From: Vibrio galatheae
Lineage (GTDB): Bacteria; Pseudomonadota; Gammaproteobacteria; Enterobacterales; Vibrionaceae
Reading direction: 5' to 3'
Assembly (NCBI RefSeq): GCF_000967545.1
Contig: NZ_JXXV01000028.1
Coordinates: 186,001-250,000 of the forward strand
DNA: 64,000 nt
In this document: positions 25,913 to 34,966 of the stretch, one piece after another
How the letters are laid out: every line of letters begins with the position of its first letter
Position numbering within the stretch: position 1 is the stretch's first letter
Position numbers and translations under genes: made by a program
Notes under the pieces: model-generated
Seen by the model: the letters and a program-made list of their open reading frames with translations, nothing else
The model's database searches: none
What the model was told of the DNA's origin: nothing

Positions 25913-27286
25913 TTAACTTTCGTTGAAGGCAGCCGTTTGTTGTGGCGCTTCTTTACGACGATCGACTACCGCAAGGAGTGCGGTCATTGTTAACGCAGTG
26001 ATGCCCGAGAGCGTCACTGGCGAGCCAAAAACACTCTGCACCAGTTTTGGCGTTTGGCTGAACAGATCAGGCACCAACATTACGCCTAAACCAAAACCAA
26101 ATGACAGTGCGATGGTCATGATCTTCTGACGATTTAAGGTTTCGCTGGCAATTATTTTAATCCCTGCCGCGGCAACCGTACCAAACATCACTAAGGTTGC
26201 CCCGCCTAAAACAGGTTTAGGAATGGTCATTAGCAGCGCGCCTAGCATCGGGAACAAGCCCAACAGGAATAAAATACCCGCAATAAAGTAGCCGACGTGA
26301 CGGCTGGCAATCCCAGTTAGGTGGATCACACCGTTGTTCTGGCTAAAAGTGGTATTAGGGAAAGTATTGAACGTCGCAGCGATTAATGAATTAACCCCGT
26401 CACCCAATACACCGGCTTTGAGTTTTTTCAAATAGCCTGGGCCCGATACTTCTTGTTTGGAAAACATACAGTTGGCGGTGATGTCACCTGTGGATTCAAT
26501 CGCCGTGATCAAATAAATAAACCCAATTGGCACAAATACTTGCCAATCAAAGCTGAAACCATATTTGAACGGAACTGGGACGCTCACCAGTGGTTGACTC
26601 GATAAATCAATCGGGCCGACTTTGCCCATCAGTGCCGCGACAATCCACCCAACCACCAGACCAACTAAAATTGACGACAGACGCACCCAAGTATGGCGAC
26701 TGAGATTCATAACAACAATGGTCGCCAATACCACACCACCTAGCATCAGGTTTTCTAGGCTAGCAAAGTCTGGTGCATTAAACCCACCTGCTAAATCGGT
26801 CACACCCGCCTTGATCAGGTAAATACCTATGGTGGTGATGACAATGCCTGTCACGATGGGAGTGATAACGACTTTAAGCTTATCGATTAATTGCGATAAG
26901 AAGATCTCAATAAATGCGCCGAGGAAACAGACTCCGAAAATGACCGCGAGAATCTCTTCCGCGCTCCCTCCACGCCCTTTGACAAGGAAGCCAGCCGCAA
27001 GGATCGAGCCTAAGAACGCAAAGCTGGTGCCTTGCACACAGATTAAACCCGCGCCAATCGGGCCAATGCGTTTTGCTTGAATGAATGTGCCGACTCCCGA
27101 CACCATTAGTGCCATGCTGATCAGATATGGGACATGGGCACCTAGGCCAAGTGCGGAGCCGATAATTAGCGTGGGAGTGATTATGCCGACAAAGCTTGCG
27201 AGCACATGCTGAATCGCAGCCCAAGTGGCGGCTTTGGGGCTAGGTTTATCTTCTAGTGCGTAAATAAGGTCAGAATCCTTTGACAT
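25913..27286 (-). CDS. NCS2-family purine (xanthine/urate) permease
   Basis: Proton-coupled purine importer of 457 residues with about fourteen membrane segments. It shows the nucleobase-ascorbate transporter signature NNGVIHLTGIASR (about 310-322), the TM8 segment with the conserved Glu in TAIESTGDITA, and TFSQNNG, all close to bacterial xanthine/urate carriers. The ATG at 27286 has AAAGGAGA upstream; the 11-residue extension is rejected. A TTGTATACAA palindrome 24 bases upstream matches one before the xdh operon and one before the GntR gene, so uptake and breakdown of purines are likely co-regulated. Exact substrate (xanthine, urate or both) cannot be told from sequence alone. Confidence 0.9.
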   Translation of the reverse strand: MSKDSDLIYALEDKPSPKAATWAAIQHVLASFVGIITPTLIIGSALGLGAHVPYLISMALMVSGVGTFIQAKRIGPIGAGLICVQGTSFAFLGSILAAGFLVKGRGGSAEEILAVIFGVCFLGAFIEIFLSQLIDKLKVVITPIVTGIVITTIGIYLIKAGVTDLAGGFNAPDFASLENLMLGGVVLATIVVMNLSRHTWVRLSSILVGLVVGWIVAALMGKVGPIDLSSQPLVSVPVPFKYGFSFDWQVFVPIGFIYLITAIESTGDITANCMFSKQEVSGPGYLKKLKAGVLGDGVNSLIAATFNTFPNTTFSQNNGVIHLTGIASRHVGYFIAGILFLLGLFPMLGALLMTIPKPVLGGATLVMFGTVAAAGIKIIASETLNRQKIMTIALSFGFGLGVMLVPDLFSQTPKLVQSVFGSPVTLSGITALTMTALLAVVDRRKEAPQQTAAFNES

Positions 27287-27624
27287 TGTGTTCTCCTTTG
27301 TATTTTTGTTTGTATACAATTAATCGATAGTAGAAAGAGCAAGCGACATGCCAAAGTTTTCAATCATTATAAATCAATGAGTTACTATTCATTTTTGAGG
27401 TGTTAGGTGATGAGATGCACCTAGAGTGTTCAGCTAAGAGCGTTGTTGGTGCACATCAGTGGCTGACACAACTTAGTTTGGGTGGATACGCCTACAAACC
27501 ATATTTTATTCAATCACATAGCTAGTACGACCATTCGTGATCCAATTCTTTGTCTATACTCAAATCAACAAACTAATATTGATAATAATGTCATTTTTCT
27601 TGTTTATTGCTTGCCGAGGCTTTT
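27287..27624. other. 338-base divergent intergenic region
   Basis: Holds the permease promoter with the GntR-type palindrome (27310-27319) at one end and the promoter of the SUOX-like gene at the other. Short open frames starting at 27537 and 27607 are in-frame or shadow extensions of the downstream gene. I see nothing else in it. Confidence 0.6.
27310..27319. promoter_or_regulatory. GntR-type operator upstream of the purine permease
   Basis: TTGTATACAA is a perfect ten-base palindrome. Together with the next five bases (TTAAT) it is identical to the site at 36643-36657. It lies 24 bases before the permease start, a position suited to repression by the FadR-type GntR protein encoded at 36830. 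Confidence 0.72.
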
Positions 27625-28125
27625 ATGCGAAAAACGGTATTTTTGAGCATTGTCGGACTCTTTTGTTTGGTCAGCTTTGCTGCTTTTGCCATAACCGCTC
27701 CAACAGGGGATCCGATTTTGTGGGTCTCTGGCAATATTACTCAAACCAACTCAGATCAAGGGGCGATATTTGATCGCGCGATGATTGACAAACTAGAACA
27801 CGGCAGTATCACCACCAACAATCATGTGGTTGAGGATGTGGTGGAGTACACGGGTCCGAGGTTAGAGAGCTTGCTTGATTATGTCGGTGCGTTTGGTGAC
27901 TCAATAAAAGTGATCGCTTGGGATGACTATATCATCACGATCTCGCGTGATGTCATCAGAAAATATGATGTGTTGCTGGCAACGGATGAGGCAGGGCAGC
28001 GGATGACCATTGACGGAAAAGGGCCGTTTTTCGTCGTGTTTCCATTTGCTGACCATGCTGAGCTAAGAAACGATCTCTATTACAGTCTGTCAGCCTGGCA
28101 AGTGAAGGAAATTATCGTTGAATAG
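27625..28125 (+). CDS. Periplasmic SUOX-like (molybdopterin-domain-like) protein without Cys ligand
   Basis: Exported protein of 166 residues. A signal peptide (MRKTVFLSIVGLFCLVSFAAFA) is followed by a compact beta-rich domain resembling small members of the oxidoreductase molybdopterin-binding (sulfite-oxidase-like) superfamily: ILWVSGNI near the start, TGPRLESLLDYVGA in the middle and GPFFVVFPFAD near the end. The mature part has no Cys at all, so it lacks the Cys that ligates molybdenum in catalytic members and is unlikely to be an enzyme. ATG 27625 has GAGG upstream. Its last codons overlap the hybrid kinase gene, so it may be a periplasmic sensing partner of that kinase. The family assignment is moderate. 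Confidence 0.68.
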   Translation: MRKTVFLSIVGLFCLVSFAAFAITAPTGDPILWVSGNITQTNSDQGAIFDRAMIDKLEHGSITTNNHVVEDVVEYTGPRLESLLDYVGAFGDSIKVIAWDDYIITISRDVIRKYDVLLATDEAGQRMTIDGKGPFFVVFPFADHAELRNDLYYSLSAWQVKEIIVE

Positions 28126-30247
28126 GTTTCATCGCGGCTATCGCATTAATCTGCGCCATTCCGTTATCTTGACTGTCGGTGTGTTGTCGATTGCGCTGGT
28201 TCTGATGATCGGCTATGTGTTTTATTCTCTTTCGGAGATTCGCAATGCGACCCCACAGCCTTACGTGACGATCGTCAACAACAATCTCGCGGTGAAAATC
28301 AAACTCCTCTCGGTCAAAAATGAGCTGCTGAGTTACGCGAATCGTCCCACCGCGCAATCTTTGGCGCAGATGAAACTTAAAGTGAGAATATTTAAATCAA
28401 GCATACTGCAAGATATTGACTCTGAAAGAACACTGCAACTTCATTCTCAGTTTGGCAATGTCAGGCAACTGGCGAAAATCACCAGCCTTATCGAAAGTGT
28501 GCTGAGTCGTGTCATCGCCTTGGAGTTGGGAAGCCGCGCCCAGTTAGATTTGGCGCTCGCCGAACTCAATAATGTCTATAGGGAGGTGAATAGCTATATT
28601 TCGACTTTTGTTGCCAACGTGCAGACCAATCAGATGCAGTTTATTTTGTACAAAGACGATTTTTACAACCGCCAGTACATCTACCTTTTGTTGATTCTAG
28701 GCGGATCGATTGTGATGATATTTGTCATTTCTTGGATGTATCTCAATCAACGTCAGCTCAGCCGCGATCTTCAACAGCATACGGATAAATTGGAAGAGGC
28801 GAAGATCCTAGCGGAACAGAGTGCGACCGCCAAAGCGCGCTTTCTTGCCAACATGTCCCATGAAATGCGTACGCCACTTAACGCGATTATTGGTTTAAGT
28901 CATCAGGAGTACTTTTCTTCGGCGGATGAACAAACACGCCACTTCGTCTCTATGATCAATCGCTCGGGTCAGCACCTACTCAAGCTGATCAATAGCGTGC
29001 TCGATATCAGTAAAATAGAACATGGCAATATGAAGTTAGAACAAGACGCTTTTTACTGCAGTGAACTAATTGAATTATCAAAAACCTTGCTGGTTGACCT
29101 CGATAAAGAGGGGGTTGAGGTGTTTTTCTCTTCTCGGTTCAATACAGACTATCGGTTGATTGGTGATAAGACTCGTTTGCTGCAGATCATCAATAATCTC
29201 TGCTACAATGCAATTAAATTCACCGACAGTGGCTATGTCGATGCCCATTTCTCTGTTGAAGATTCCAGTCAACAATCACACCTAAAAATCAAAATTACCG
29301 ATACTGGCATTGGTATGTCACAGGAACATTTGAATAAGGTGTTTGAAGAATTTACCCAAGCGGATGACTCAATTACCCGTAAATATGGCGGTACCGGACT
29401 TGGTTTGTCGATTTGCCAATCTCTGGTCAGTTTGATGCGCGGAACGCTTGAAGTGGAGAGTGAACTCAACAAAGGCACGCTGTTTACTGTGACGATCCCC
29501 GTTGAGATTGATGGCGCACGCGATATGGTTTGCCCGACAGGTTTATCTGGTCGAGTACGAGTTGTTACGGAAAACCGCCAAGCGCGCGAACTGATTGCTG
29601 GTGAACTCACTTCCTTAAATCTATTCAATCAACAGGGTGATATTAGCGTCTATTATCAAGGGGATGAAAAAGCACTCTCGCAAGAAGTGCAAGAGATGAT
29701 AACGCCAGACAAGCGTTGGGTGGTGATCGGAGATTTGCAAACAGAGCTGCCCAATCTCCCTTTGCTAACTCGGCTCGCTAAGCCCTACGATATTTTTAGT
29801 CTACTCAAAGTGCTTAACCAGCAACTCAACCGCGAGGCCGGTGAAGGTGTATCCAGCCCACAGCAAGAGTTACCTCAGCTATCTGCCTTGATTGTCGAAG
29901 ATATGCGAGTGAATCAGATTGTCGCGCAAAAAATGTTAGCGACACTAAATGTTGCAACCACTGCGGTAAACAATGGTCAAGAATGCTTAGATCTGCTCAA
30001 GCAGCGCCATTTTGACATTATTTTTATGGATATCCAGATGCCGATCATGGACGGTTTAGAAGCGTTAAAGTGCATTCGTCAGCAGGGTCTAGCTCAGGGC
30101 ACTGCGATTGTTGCCTTAACCGCCAATGCCTATGATCAAGAGGTGACACAATACCTAGAGCTAGGTTTTAGCGATGTTGTACCCAAGCCTATGCAGAAAG
30201 AACTGGTTGAACATGTGGTGCAAAAACATATGGCATCGGCGAGTTAA
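28118..30247 (+). CDS. Hybrid sensor histidine kinase/response regulator
   Basis: Membrane-bound hybrid kinase of 709 residues. It has TM1 (about 14-36), a mostly helical periplasmic domain (about 40-185), TM2 (about 188-208), a coiled linker, the H-box FLANMSHEMRTPLNAI (His248), an ATPase domain (N box NNLCYNAIKF near 360, G box YGGTGLGLSIC near 423), and a C-terminal receiver (about 587-700) with phospho-Asp638 in IIFMDIQMPIMDG. Residues 478-570 look like a second, degenerate receiver that keeps VVIGD and AKPYDIFSLL but lacks the acidic pocket. The start is TTG, eight bases inside the preceding gene, with AAGGAA at good spacing, so the two are coupled. Targets are not visible; no Hpt or output domain is present. 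Confidence 0.88.
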   Translation: MNRFHRGYRINLRHSVILTVGVLSIALVLMIGYVFYSLSEIRNATPQPYVTIVNNNLAVKIKLLSVKNELLSYANRPTAQSLAQMKLKVRIFKSSILQDIDSERTLQLHSQFGNVRQLAKITSLIESVLSRVIALELGSRAQLDLALAELNNVYREVNSYISTFVANVQTNQMQFILYKDDFYNRQYIYLLLILGGSIVMIFVISWMYLNQRQLSRDLQQHTDKLEEAKILAEQSATAKARFLANMSHEMRTPLNAIIGLSHQEYFSSADEQTRHFVSMINRSGQHLLKLINSVLDISKIEHGNMKLEQDAFYCSELIELSKTLLVDLDKEGVEVFFSSRFNTDYRLIGDKTRLLQIINNLCYNAIKFTDSGYVDAHFSVEDSSQQSHLKIKITDTGIGMSQEHLNKVFEEFTQADDSITRKYGGTGLGLSICQSLVSLMRGTLEVESELNKGTLFTVTIPVEIDGARDMVCPTGLSGRVRVVTENRQARELIAGELTSLNLFNQQGDISVYYQGDEKALSQEVQEMITPDKRWVVIGDLQTELPNLPLLTRLAKPYDIFSLLKVLNQQLNREAGEGVSSPQQELPQLSALIVEDMRVNQIVAQKMLATLNVATTAVNNGQECLDLLKQRHFDIIFMDIQMPIMDGLEALKCIRQQGLAQGTAIVALTANAYDQEVTQYLELGFSDVVPKPMQKELVEHVVQKHMASAS

Positions 30248-30270
30248 TACCACGCAGAATCAATAGCAAA

Positions 30271-30298
30271 ACGCTCCCATTCGTGGGAGCGTTTTTTT
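30271..30298 (+). terminator. Rho-independent terminator after the hybrid kinase gene
   Basis: ACGCTCCCA-TTCG-TGGGAGCGT followed by an unbroken T run: a nine-base perfect stem with a stable UUCG-type loop. It separates the kinase from the convergent guaD gene. Confidence 0.93.
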
Positions 30299-30321
30299 GA
30301 CTAGTGTTGCGAGTAAGTGCT

Positions 30322-31659
30322 CTAACTAGCGTACTTCTTTGTACCAAGCTGTCCCTTTTCATCGTAGGCTTTTTCGCCGTAGATAAAGGTTTCGCACACA
30401 GTGCGATCATCGCCCAAACTCATTAGAACAAACAGTTTTTCTTCTAGTGTCTTGGCTTGATTCATGCGAAAACGCATCAACTGAGTGGCATGCAGATCGA
30501 GCACCACAAAATCGGCCTCTTTCCCTACTTCTAAGTTACCAATCTTATCTTCAAGATGGAGCGAACGTGCACCGCCGAGCGTGGCTAAGAACAGTGATTT
30601 GAGTGGGTGCAGTTTTTCTTGTTGCAGTTGCATGATCTTATACGCTTCGCTCATGGTTTGCAGAATAGAAAAACTGGTGCCCGCGCCGACATCGGTACCC
30701 ATGCCGACTCTGACGCCGTACTCTTCCATTTTCGGCAATTTAAACAGCCCCGAGCCTAAAAACAGATTAGACGTTGGGCAGAAAGCGATGGCCGATTCTG
30801 TGTCTGCTAAGCGCTGACATTCGCAGTCAGAGAGGTGAATGCCGTGGGCAAAAACCGAGCGTTTGTGTAGCAAGCCATAGTGATCGTACACATCTAAATA
30901 AGAGTCGCGCTCGGGAAATAAATCGAGTACCCATTCTATCTCTTTCTTATTTTCAGATAGGTGAGTATGCATGTAGACATCTGGGTATTCTTCGAGCAAT
31001 TTACCCACAGTGGCTAACTGCTCTGGTGTGCTGGTGGGCGCAAATCTTGGTGTTACTGCGTAGAGCAAACGGCCACGATTGTGCCAGCGTTCAATTAACT
31101 CTTTTGACGCCTCATAACCTGACTCCGGCGTGTCGGTCAGATAATCTGGTGCATTCCGATCCATCAATACTTTACCAGCGATCATACGTAGATTGCGTCG
31201 CTCCGCTTCACCAAAGAATACATCGACAGACTCTTTATGTACTGTGCCGAAAACCAGCGCGGTCGTGGTGCCGTTGCTGGCTAACTCGTCTAAAAATAAC
31301 TTGGCAACTTTGAGCGCGTAAACTGGATTTTTAAAACGACGCTCTTCAGGGAAGGTGTAATTTTCTAGCCAATCGAGTAGCTGTTCTCCGTATGAGGCGA
31401 TCATCCCTGTTTGTGGGTAGTGGATGTGGGTATCAATGAATCCTGAGGTGATGAGTTTGTCTTCATACTCAGTGATGTTGAGATCGTTAGGCTGGCGTGC
31501 GAGCACTTGCTCTGTTTCGCCAATATCGATGATGTGGCCATCTTCAACGACTATCATACCGTCATCAAAGAACTGATAAGAGTTGTCCAGTCCGACGTCT
31601 TTCGGATCAGCGATGCTGTGCAAAATAGCTGCACGATAAGCGTTGCGTTGCGTTGTCAT
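30322..31659 (-). CDS. guaD: Guanine deaminase
   Basis: Hydrolyses guanine to xanthine and ammonia, feeding xanthine dehydrogenase. The 445-residue amidohydrolase has the zinc-binding FIDTHIHYPQTG (His78, His80), a guanine deaminase-like FPEERRF segment near 103, a further metal His in HTHLSE and HGIHLSD, and the catalytic Asp in GMGTDVGAG. Length agrees with bacterial GuaD (about 440). It is the last gene of the xdhA-xdhB-xdhC-guaD operon, 40 bases after xdhC, and converges on the hybrid kinase gene. Confidence 0.93.
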   Translation of the reverse strand: MTTQRNAYRAAILHSIADPKDVGLDNSYQFFDDGMIVVEDGHIIDIGETEQVLARQPNDLNITEYEDKLITSGFIDTHIHYPQTGMIASYGEQLLDWLENYTFPEERRFKNPVYALKVAKLFLDELASNGTTTALVFGTVHKESVDVFFGEAERRNLRMIAGKVLMDRNAPDYLTDTPESGYEASKELIERWHNRGRLLYAVTPRFAPTSTPEQLATVGKLLEEYPDVYMHTHLSENKKEIEWVLDLFPERDSYLDVYDHYGLLHKRSVFAHGIHLSDCECQRLADTESAIAFCPTSNLFLGSGLFKLPKMEEYGVRVGMGTDVGAGTSFSILQTMSEAYKIMQLQQEKLHPLKSLFLATLGGARSLHLEDKIGNLEVGKEADFVVLDLHATQLMRFRMNQAKTLEEKLFVLMSLGDDRTVCETFIYGEKAYDEKGQLGTKKYAS

Positions 31660-31699
31660 TTCTACTTCCTTTTAACACCCAAAACTAATCGTTTTTGGG

Positions 31700-32551
31700 T
31701 TAGGCGATTTTCTCTTCCAATGGTGAATCGCTCATCTGATGGCTGTTACTGTGTGTTACGGGGCGCTTTTCTTCAAGCGGGTTACCTTGATAGTGTGCGA
31801 TCAGTTCACCCGCAACCGATACCGCAATTTCGGCCGGGTGCTTGCCTGTCACCATGCCGACGCCAATTGGGCAAATCATGCTATTGATCTGCGTGTCACT
31901 GTAACCACGTTGAGCTAAGCGCATGTCGAATTTTTTGCGTTTGGTTAGTGAGCCAATCATACCAAAGTAGGCGCTATCGCCACGGTCAATGATGGCTTTA
32001 GCCAAGTCGAAATCGAGCTGGTGGTTGTGTGTCATAACCAAATAATAGCTGTTTGGTGATATATCACGAACTTCGGCGATAGGATCATCGCTAACCACCT
32101 TAGTGACTCCATGGGGTAACTCGTCAGGGAACACTTCATCACGTTCATCAATCCAGGTGATGCGAAATGGAAGCGTAGAGACGATATGAATAAGGGCTTT
32201 GGCGACATGTCCGGCACCGAACACAACCAGATGCTTTTGCGCCGTGCCAATAGGCTCAAAGCTCAGGGTCGCCATTCCGCCACAACATTGACCTAAACGC
32301 GCACCTAAGTTAAAGCGTTCGACTTTAAGTGAGCGCTCACCTGCGATTAACATTTCGCGTGCCATCTTGGTTGCAACGTGTTCAAGGTGACCACCACCAA
32401 TAGTGGCGATCAGCCTGTCGCGGGTGACGAGCATTTTGGTGCCCGCGTCCCTTGGCACTGAGCCGCGGTCTTCTAATACGGTCACCATTACGCACGGTTC
32501 ACTGTTTTTTTCTAGTTGTGCCAGTTCATGAATCCAATTGTCCTTAAACAT
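31700..32551 (-). CDS. xdhC: Xanthine dehydrogenase accessory protein XdhC
   Basis: Maturation factor that binds the molybdenum cofactor, aids its sulfuration and inserts it into the large subunit of xanthine dehydrogenase. The 283-residue product has the N-terminal XdhC/CoxI block (VTVLEDRGSVPRDAGTKMLV, and GGGHLEH), the Cys pair GQCCGG, and a Rossmann segment HLVVFGAGHVAKAL near 115, with the C-terminal CPIGVGMVTGKHPAEIAVSV. ATG 32551 is chosen over a Met six codons earlier because AAGGAGAG is well placed for it. It lies 27 bases after xdhB and before guaD. Confidence 0.93.
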   Translation of the reverse strand: MFKDNWIHELAQLEKNSEPCVMVTVLEDRGSVPRDAGTKMLVTRDRLIATIGGGHLEHVATKMAREMLIAGERSLKVERFNLGARLGQCCGGMATLSFEPIGTAQKHLVVFGAGHVAKALIHIVSTLPFRITWIDERDEVFPDELPHGVTKVVSDDPIAEVRDISPNSYYLVMTHNHQLDFDLAKAIIDRGDSAYFGMIGSLTKRKKFDMRLAQRGYSDTQINSMICPIGVGMVTGKHPAEIAVSVAGELIAHYQGNPLEEKRPVTHSNSHQMSDSPLEEKIA

Positions 32552-32578
32552 ACTTCTCTCCTTGAACAATATATTGCT

Positions 32579-34966
32579 TTAAGCCTGCTCTGCCTGCTGC
32601 TGCGTTGTTTGCTGTGGCTGAGTCACTTTGTGAATCGCCATCAATACGCGCTCTGGTGTTGCAGGCGTGTCGAGTTTAGGGATCGCACCTTCGACTGCGA
32701 CAGAGGCAATGGCATCTTTCAATGCGCTCCAAACTGACATACCCAGCATAAACGGCGGCTCTCCAACGGCTTTTGAGTTAAACACGGTATCTTCTGGGTT
32801 GGCTCTGTTTTCCAGTAGATGGGTGTGGAACTCGATTGGCATGTCTGCAATGGCCGGAATTTTGTAACTCGCCGGGCCGTTGGTCATCAAACGTCCTTGC
32901 TCGTTCCAAACTAGCTCTTCAGTTGTTAACCAGCCAACCCCTTGCAGGAAGCCACCTTCAATCTGGCCGATATCAATCGCCGGGTTAAGCGATGCCCCGA
33001 CATCATGAAGGATGTCAGCACGCAAGATTTTGTATTCACCAGTTAAGGTATCAACGATAACTTCTGAACACGATGCACCATAGGCGTAGTAGTAGAATGG
33101 GCGGCCGCGTGCCTTTTCATGATCGTAGTAGATTTTCGGCGTGCGGTAGAAACCTGTGCTTGATAGCGAAACTTGGTTGAAGTAGGCCAATTGAACAAAG
33201 GATTCAAAGGTCATGATTTCATCACGGATCATAATCATGCCGTTTTTGAACACCACTTCTTCAGCCGAAACTTTAAAGTGGCTCGAGGCGAAATCAATCA
33301 GTCTTTGTTTGATCGTTAGAGCGGCGTTTTGGGCTGCTTTACCGTTGAGGTCGGTGCCCGATGAGGCCGCTGTTGGCGATGTGTTCGGTACTTTGTCGGT
33401 ATTGGTAGCGGTGATCTGGATACGTTCAACATCAACTTGGAACTCCTGTGCAACAATTTGTGCCACTTTGATATTCAAGCCTTGCCCCATCTCAGTACCA
33501 CCGTGATTCAAATGAATACTGCCATCGGTGTAGATGTGAATAAGAGCACCTGCTTGGTTTAGGAAAGTCGCAGTGAATGAAATACCAAATTTCACGGGCG
33601 TAATCGCTAAGCCTTTTTTTAGGATTGGGCTTTGCTTGTTGAACTCAGCAATCGCTTTACGACGAGCGTAGTAGTCGCTGCTTTGTTCAAGTTGCTCGGT
33701 GATCTCTGGTAAGAAGTTGTCTTCAACCGTTTGATAGTAGTGAGTGACGTTACGCCCTTCACCACCGTAGTAATTCGCTTTACGTACTTCGAGAGGATCT
33801 TTGCCTAGATAGCGGGCAATTTCATCCATGATATGTTCTATCGTCATCATACCTTGTGGGCCACCAAAACCTCGGTAGGCGGTATTAGACGCAGTATTGG
33901 TTTTGCAACGATGACCTGTCACTGTTGCATCGCCTAAGTAGTAAGCGTTGTCTGAGTGGAACATGGCACGGTCAACAATAGAACTGGAAAGATCGGGTGA
34001 GTAACCACAGTTGCCCGCCACAATGATTTCTGAACCTTGAATGACTCCGTTGTCATCAAAACCAATTTTGTATTGGTTGTAGAATGGGTGACGTTTGCCT
34101 GTCATTGTCATGTCTTCGGCACGTGGTAGGCGCATCTTAGTCGGACGTTTGGTTAGGTGAGCAATCACTGCTGCCATACAGGCAGGGGCGGCCGCTTGCG
34201 TCTCTTTACCACCAAAACCACCACCCATGCGGCGCATATCGATCACGACTTTGTGCATCGACACCCCCAGCACTTCCGAAACCAGCTTTTGCACTTCGGT
34301 TGGGTTTTGCGTTGAGGTATAGACAATCATGCCGCCATCTTCAGTTGGCATCACACTACTGACTTGCGTTTCAAGATAGAAGTGCTCTTGACCGCCAATC
34401 TCTAAGTCGCCTTCGATGACGTGTTTGGCATTGGCTAGCGCTGCTGCTGAGTCACCGCGCTTTTGTTGATGGCTCTCGGTGACAAATAGCTCTTTTGCGA
34501 GCGCTTCTTTAACATCAAGCACTGGCGGCAGCGGTTCGTATTCAACAATCGCTGCTTGCGCCGCTTTACGGGCGGTTTCTAAATCGTTGGCTGCCACGGC
34601 CAATACGGGTTGACCATAGTACTGCACCAAGCCGTCTGCAAGTAGCGGATCACCAGGTAAAATCGCGCCGATATCGAGTTGCCCCGGTACGTCTTCATGG
34701 GTAATTGCGATCGCCACGCCTTCGAATTCGTAACATGGAGAGACATCCAGCTTAGTGATTTTTGCATGCGCGTGAGTACTTAAACGGGCATAGACATGAA
34801 GCTGATTGGGAAACTCTAAGCGGTCGTCAATATAGACGGCTTCGCCAGTTACCTGTTTTGGGGCGCTGTCGTGTTTTACGCTTTTACCAACGCCAGTTTT
34901 TAAGTCCTGCTTTACGATGGCGACCATCTCGTCATGAGTCATGGTCTGATGATGTGCGTTAGACAT
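32579..34966 (-). CDS. xdhB: Xanthine dehydrogenase, molybdenum-binding subunit
   Basis: Large catalytic subunit that hydroxylates hypoxanthine to xanthine and xanthine to urate. The 795-residue protein has the N-terminal aldehyde oxidase/xanthine dehydrogenase a/b hammerhead (about 35-140) and the cofactor domain. Visible motifs are MGGGFGGKE, the substrate-site Arg in AYRGFGGPQGM, TEMGQG, and the catalytic Glu in AVGEPPFMLG near residue 740. Its start overlaps the xdhA stop by eight bases, giving equimolar coupled synthesis. Together with XdhA it forms an (alpha-beta)2 enzyme in the cytoplasm. Confidence 0.95.
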   Translation of the reverse strand: MSNAHHQTMTHDEMVAIVKQDLKTGVGKSVKHDSAPKQVTGEAVYIDDRLEFPNQLHVYARLSTHAHAKITKLDVSPCYEFEGVAIAITHEDVPGQLDIGAILPGDPLLADGLVQYYGQPVLAVAANDLETARKAAQAAIVEYEPLPPVLDVKEALAKELFVTESHQQKRGDSAAALANAKHVIEGDLEIGGQEHFYLETQVSSVMPTEDGGMIVYTSTQNPTEVQKLVSEVLGVSMHKVVIDMRRMGGGFGGKETQAAAPACMAAVIAHLTKRPTKMRLPRAEDMTMTGKRHPFYNQYKIGFDDNGVIQGSEIIVAGNCGYSPDLSSSIVDRAMFHSDNAYYLGDATVTGHRCKTNTASNTAYRGFGGPQGMMTIEHIMDEIARYLGKDPLEVRKANYYGGEGRNVTHYYQTVEDNFLPEITEQLEQSSDYYARRKAIAEFNKQSPILKKGLAITPVKFGISFTATFLNQAGALIHIYTDGSIHLNHGGTEMGQGLNIKVAQIVAQEFQVDVERIQITATNTDKVPNTSPTAASSGTDLNGKAAQNAALTIKQRLIDFASSHFKVSAEEVVFKNGMIMIRDEIMTFESFVQLAYFNQVSLSSTGFYRTPKIYYDHEKARGRPFYYYAYGASCSEVIVDTLTGEYKILRADILHDVGASLNPAIDIGQIEGGFLQGVGWLTTEELVWNEQGRLMTNGPASYKIPAIADMPIEFHTHLLENRANPEDTVFNSKAVGEPPFMLGMSVWSALKDAIASVAVEGAIPKLDTPATPERVLMAIHKVTQPQQTTQQQAEQA

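Noticed and set aside
30774..31313. A 179-codon plus-strand frame within guaD
   Set aside because: It lies wholly inside a well-supported gene on the other strand and has no recognisable domain.
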